Positions 40,391 to 42,875 of a DNA stretch of 42,875 nucleotides are shown one piece after another. The notes under the pieces were generated by a model. The model saw only the letters and a program-made list of their open reading frames with translations, was not told where the DNA came from and did not search any database. This DNA comes from Veillonella sp. VA139. GTDB taxonomy: Bacteria > Bacillota > Negativicutes > Veillonellales > Veillonellaceae. The stretch lies in NCBI RefSeq assembly GCF_003992005.1, contig NZ_RQVL01000019.1, forward strand, positions 1-42,875. Direction: 5' to 3'. The position numbers and the translations under genes are program-made. Within the stretch, counting starts at the first letter, position 1. Each line of letters opens with the position of its first letter.

Positions 40391-41141
40391 AAATAAGTCG
40401 TAATCCTTCTAATGTCATCATTGGATCAATGTGGTCAATCACATCGGTTTCTGCACTAATGAGAGGGGCTAAACCTCCAGTAGCCACTACCTTTGTATCT
40501 TCTGGCATTTCTCGTTTCATACGAGCCACAATGCCTTCCACTTGTCCAACATATCCAAATAATACGCCTGCCTGCATAGCACCAACTGTATTGCGACCAA
40601 TGACAGGACCAGGGTTTTTAATTTCAATTCTTGGTAACTTAGCAGTGCGACCAAACAGGGCTTCTGCTGAGATGCCAATACCTGGAGAAATAGCACCACC
40701 TAAGTATATACCGCCCTCTAATACCGCAGAATATGTCGTCGCTGTACCAAAGTCGATAATAATTAAATTACCTCCGTATTTTTCATAGGCAGCCACCGCA
40801 TCAACAATTAAATCAGCACCTAACTCACGAGGATTTTCGTATTTAATAGAAATCCCCGTCTTGATACCCGGTCCTACAAATAATGGTTTCTTATGAAAGT
40901 AGCGTAAACACACACGCTCTAACGTAGGGTTCAACGGAGGAACTACAGAAGAAATGATGACTGCCTCCACATCCTCTTTATTCACTTTTGGATCATGAAG
41001 AAATAAATTGCTCAACAACATGCCATATTCATCGGTGGTTCTCCCACGATCTGTGGAAATGCGCCAATGAGCCATAATTTCCTTGTCCTTATACACGCCT
41101 AATACGATGTTCGTATTCCCTACGTCTACCACTAATAACAT
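40374..41141 (-). CDS. coaX: Type III pantothenate kinase
   Basis: A 255-residue kinase for the first step of coenzyme A synthesis. The phosphate-binding start is [15 protein letters not shown], followed by [20 protein letters not shown] and the second motif [13 protein letters not shown], both typical of CoaX. Enzymes of this type use a monovalent cation and are not inhibited by CoA. I start at the ATG at 41141, one base after the birA stop, with its AAGGAGG inside the end of birA; the frame opens 12 residues earlier. The birA-coaX pairing is common in Firmicutes. Confidence 0.95.
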   Translation of the reverse strand: MLLVVDVGNTNIVLGVYKDKEIMAHWRISTDRGRTTDEYGMLLSNLFLHDPKVNKEDVEAVIISSVVPPLNPTLERVCLRYFHKKPLFVGPGIKTGISIKYENPRELGADLIVDAVAAYEKYGGNLIIIDFGTATTYSAVLEGGIYLGGAISPGIGISAEALFGRTAKLPRIEIKNPGPVIGRNTVGAMQAGVLFGYVGQVEGIVARMKREMPEDTKVVATGGLAPLISAETDVIDHIDPMMTLEGLRLIYERNQ

Positions 41142-41142
41142 C

Positions 41143-42126
41143 TTAATATCCTCCTTCAGTGGAACGTATAGACACATCCCCTGCTATGATACGTTCCTCA
41201 CGTCCATCCTCTAATTGAACGATCAGATTTCCATCTCTATCTAAATCTTTTGCGTACCCAATATAATCTTTATCTGGCGCTTTTACCAACACCTCTTTAT
41301 ATAAAGTTACGCTATACTGTTTCCATTCTTCTAAAGTAGAATCAAAACCTTCATTACATACCTTTTCATACTGCTCTTCTAAGGCTTTTAAAATCACAGC
41401 AAAGGCTTCTTTACGATCCACCTCTATACCCGCTATGGCAAAGGACATAACCTTATCCTTCAAGTCCTCACTGACTTCCTCAATAGTCGTATGTGTATTG
41501 ATACCAATCCCTAACACAATGTAGTTAATCTCTTCCATGGTACCATTCATTTCTGTTAAAATGCCTACCATTTTACGAGATCCTACCAATATATCGTTAG
41601 GCCATTTGATGCCCGCCTCTGAAAGTCCCAACTCACGGAATGCTTTTACCAAGGCAACACCTGCCATCAATGTACACTTTGAAGCTTCCATAGGTAAAAA
41701 TTTAGGTCTTAGAATTAAGCTAAACCAAAGCCCTTTTCCATATGGTGAATACCAACCTCTAGATAAGCGACCACGACCAGAAGATTGTTCTTCTGCACAC
41801 ACTACAGTACCTTCTGGAACTCCGTCCATAGCTAATGCTTTAGCAATACTATTCGTAGATTCTAATCGTTCTTCGTACACGTAATAACGACCAAAGGATT
41901 TTGTTTGCAGTACCCCTTCCATCTCTTCAGGACTAATCAGATTCGGCTCTTCTAGCAATCGATACCCCTTTTTTGTGAAGGATTCAATCACATACCCACG
42001 CTTGCGTAGCACCTCTATATGTTTCCAAATCGCTGTGCGCGATACATGGCACGCCTCTGACATAGCTTGTCCTGATACAAATTGATCTCTGTTTTCTTTT
42101 AAAAAGTCTAGTATTTCATCTCTCAC
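41143..42126 (-). CDS. birA: Bifunctional biotin operon repressor / biotin-protein ligase BirA
   Basis: A 327-residue protein. Residues 1-60 form a winged helix ([25 protein letters not shown]) that binds DNA, so this is the repressor-ligase form. The ligase domain carries the biotinyl-AMP loop [11 protein letters not shown] at about 112-122, then [17 protein letters not shown]. An SH3-like C-terminal domain follows (about 275-327). It biotinylates carboxylase and decarboxylase carrier subunits; no biotin gene is in this window. The start is GTG at 42126 with TAAGGAGG nine bases upstream. It leads the birA-coaX-dusB operon. Confidence 0.95.
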   Translation of the reverse strand: MRDEILDFLKENRDQFVSGQAMSEACHVSRTAIWKHIEVLRKRGYVIESFTKKGYRLLEEPNLISPEEMEGVLQTKSFGRYYVYEERLESTNSIAKALAMDGVPEGTVVCAEEQSSGRGRLSRGWYSPYGKGLWFSLILRPKFLPMEASKCTLMAGVALVKAFRELGLSEAGIKWPNDILVGSRKMVGILTEMNGTMEEINYIVLGIGINTHTTIEEVSEDLKDKVMSFAIAGIEVDRKEAFAVILKALEEQYEKVCNEGFDSTLEEWKQYSVTLYKEVLVKAPDKDYIGYAKDLDRDGNLIVQLEDGREERIIAGDVSIRSTEGGY

Positions 42127-42166
42127 GGCTTGTCGCCTCCTTACCTGTAGCGAGGTTTACAATACG

Positions 42167-42195
42167 ATTGTACAGAGGTCCCACATAAATTGCAA
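42167..42195 (-). promoter_or_regulatory. Promoter of birA-coaX-dusB
   Basis: On the minus strand there is TTGCAA (42190-42195), a 17-base spacer and TACAAT (42167-42172), 40 bases before the GTG start. The IS end at 42211 is 15 bases upstream of the -35. Confidence 0.8.
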
Positions 42196-42210
42196 GTCTT
42201 TTCTACGCAT

Positions 42211-42875
42211 TGACGGTGTCAAGTTTTTGTTGGAAAAATAATTACCTAGATTTAAAAGAGGGTTCCTCGTTACTAAAGAATCCTGCGTCCACTATGTTTA
42301 ATTGCTTGTAACCATCCGTTACTTTTCTTTTCTACACCTGGGATTCCAATTCTAGGTGTTGGCGAATACGTAATGTATGAATATGGCTTGCGCATTTTCT
42401 TAGCGGTTACTTTCACAGAAGATAGAACTTTTGTAGTTTCTACACCACTAAAATAATTGAAAGTATCGCCTCTGTATGCGCTCATGACGAACTCTTGGAT
42501 AGATTCGTTGTTGTCAGCGAGTACACGTAGCTTAGCGATCGTTTCAGCCCCTTTTTTACTCCAACCAAGTGGGCGAGAGCTTAAACGTGCAGATAAAGTA
42601 TGACTCACATGTGCCTCTGTACTACTGCGAATATCAGGTCTAAGTAGGCTAGCCCGCGCGTAATCCCATTGGTTCTCGATGTACGTAGCGCCTGCTACAA
42701 TCTGTTTCATACGATGTGGATGCGTTTCTTTCATTTGCTCCACATACGCTTCAAATCTTGCCTTATCATTAGTTTCTAAGCTTGCAAATAACTCTTTTCG
42801 GCTTCGTTTTCCACATATCTTTGTCATATATTTAAATAGATGAAATCTATCTAAAATAAACTCACTATTTGGAAG
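42211..42875 (-). mobile_element. 3' part of an ISLre2-type insertion sequence (right copy, cut by window edge)
   Basis: The element contains the C-terminal part of the transposase gene (from 42273) and a 62-base tail that ends at TGACGGT (42211 reading outward). The boundary is set by the end of similarity with bases 1-77. The 5' end of the element lies beyond the window. It is inverted relative to the left copy, so the two 3' ends face each other across about 42 kb of chromosomal genes. Confidence 0.85.
42273..42875 (-). CDS. ISLre2-family (UPF0236) transposase, C-terminal part
   Basis: The frame is open to the window edge; the ATG at 42827 is internal. Upstream codons read D-R-F-H-L-F-K-Y directly into it, which matches the DRFH region of UPF0236 transposases. 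SARLSSRPLGWSKKGAETIAKLR is the conserved C-terminal block of this family. About 200 residues are present, and the N-terminal half and catalytic acidic residues lie mostly outside. It ends in G-R-R-I-L, the same end seen at bases 1-15. No frameshift is visible in the part present, so the copy may be intact. Confidence 0.88.
   Translation of the reverse strand, partial: LPNSEFILDRFHLFKYMTKICGKRSRKELFASLETNDKARFEAYVEQMKETHPHRMKQIVAGATYIENQWDYARASLLRPDIRSSTEAHVSHTLSARLSSRPLGWSKKGAETIAKLRVLADNNESIQEFVMSAYRGDTFNYFSGVETTKVLSSVKVTAKKMRKPYSYITYSPTPRIGIPGVEKKSNGWLQAIKHSGRRIL

Overview
The window is chromosomal DNA of a low-GC anaerobe. The gene set and style point to the Negativicutes, most likely a Veillonella-like organism. 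It has AT-rich intergenic spacers, SigA-type promoters and AGGAGG ribosome binding sites like a Firmicute. It also has a separate GlnRS, a class I two-subunit fumarase, aspartase, a Tat-exported uptake [NiFe] hydrogenase with cytochrome b, a flavodiiron protein and CstA. This is an inference from remembered family distributions; no database was searched. Almost all genes lie on the minus strand. Only sstT, the flavodiiron gene and the last codons of an IS transposase at the left edge lie on the plus strand.

Layout: both edges are the same 3' end of an ISLre2-type insertion sequence (1-77 and 42211-42875), in inverted orientation with the ends facing inward. Between them, left to right: sstT; a CDF metal transporter; a stand-alone FAD disulfide oxidoreductase; an M20 amidohydrolase next to a DUF3100 membrane protein and a small membrane partner; a DUF3793-flavodoxin operon with an iron-box-like dyad; glnS with a secreted protein of unknown function; a 2-hydroxyacid dehydrogenase; an XRE regulator; two tandem YbjN-like paralogues; lysR-xpt divergent from the flavodiiron gene; nfeD-floA plus an anchored unknown protein; fumarase alpha and beta; the hydrogenase operon hyaA-B-C-D with a HupH/HyaF-like protein; trxA; rnpB; trmK-nif3; four tRNA genes; cysK-cysE with a nitrilase-family amidase; crcB with a molybdopterin-binding protein; aspA; rpsF-ssb-rpsR; cstA; and birA-coaX-dusB.

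How they work together: aspartase makes fumarate and ammonia from aspartate, and fumarase interconverts fumarate and malate. The periplasmic hydrogenase feeds H2 electrons through cytochrome b to the membrane, where fumarate reduction is a likely sink (its genes are not in the window). The flavodiiron protein and flavodoxin fit oxygen defence and iron-sparing electron transfer in an anaerobe. SstT, CstA and the DUF3100/M20 cluster would bring in serine/threonine, pyruvate or peptides, and a conjugated amino-acid compound. I found no prophage, CRISPR array or recognisable defence island. The least explained parts are the DUF3100/partner/M20 cluster, the YbjN-like pair, the secreted protein after glnS, the anchored protein after floA, and several intergenic dyads and hairpins.
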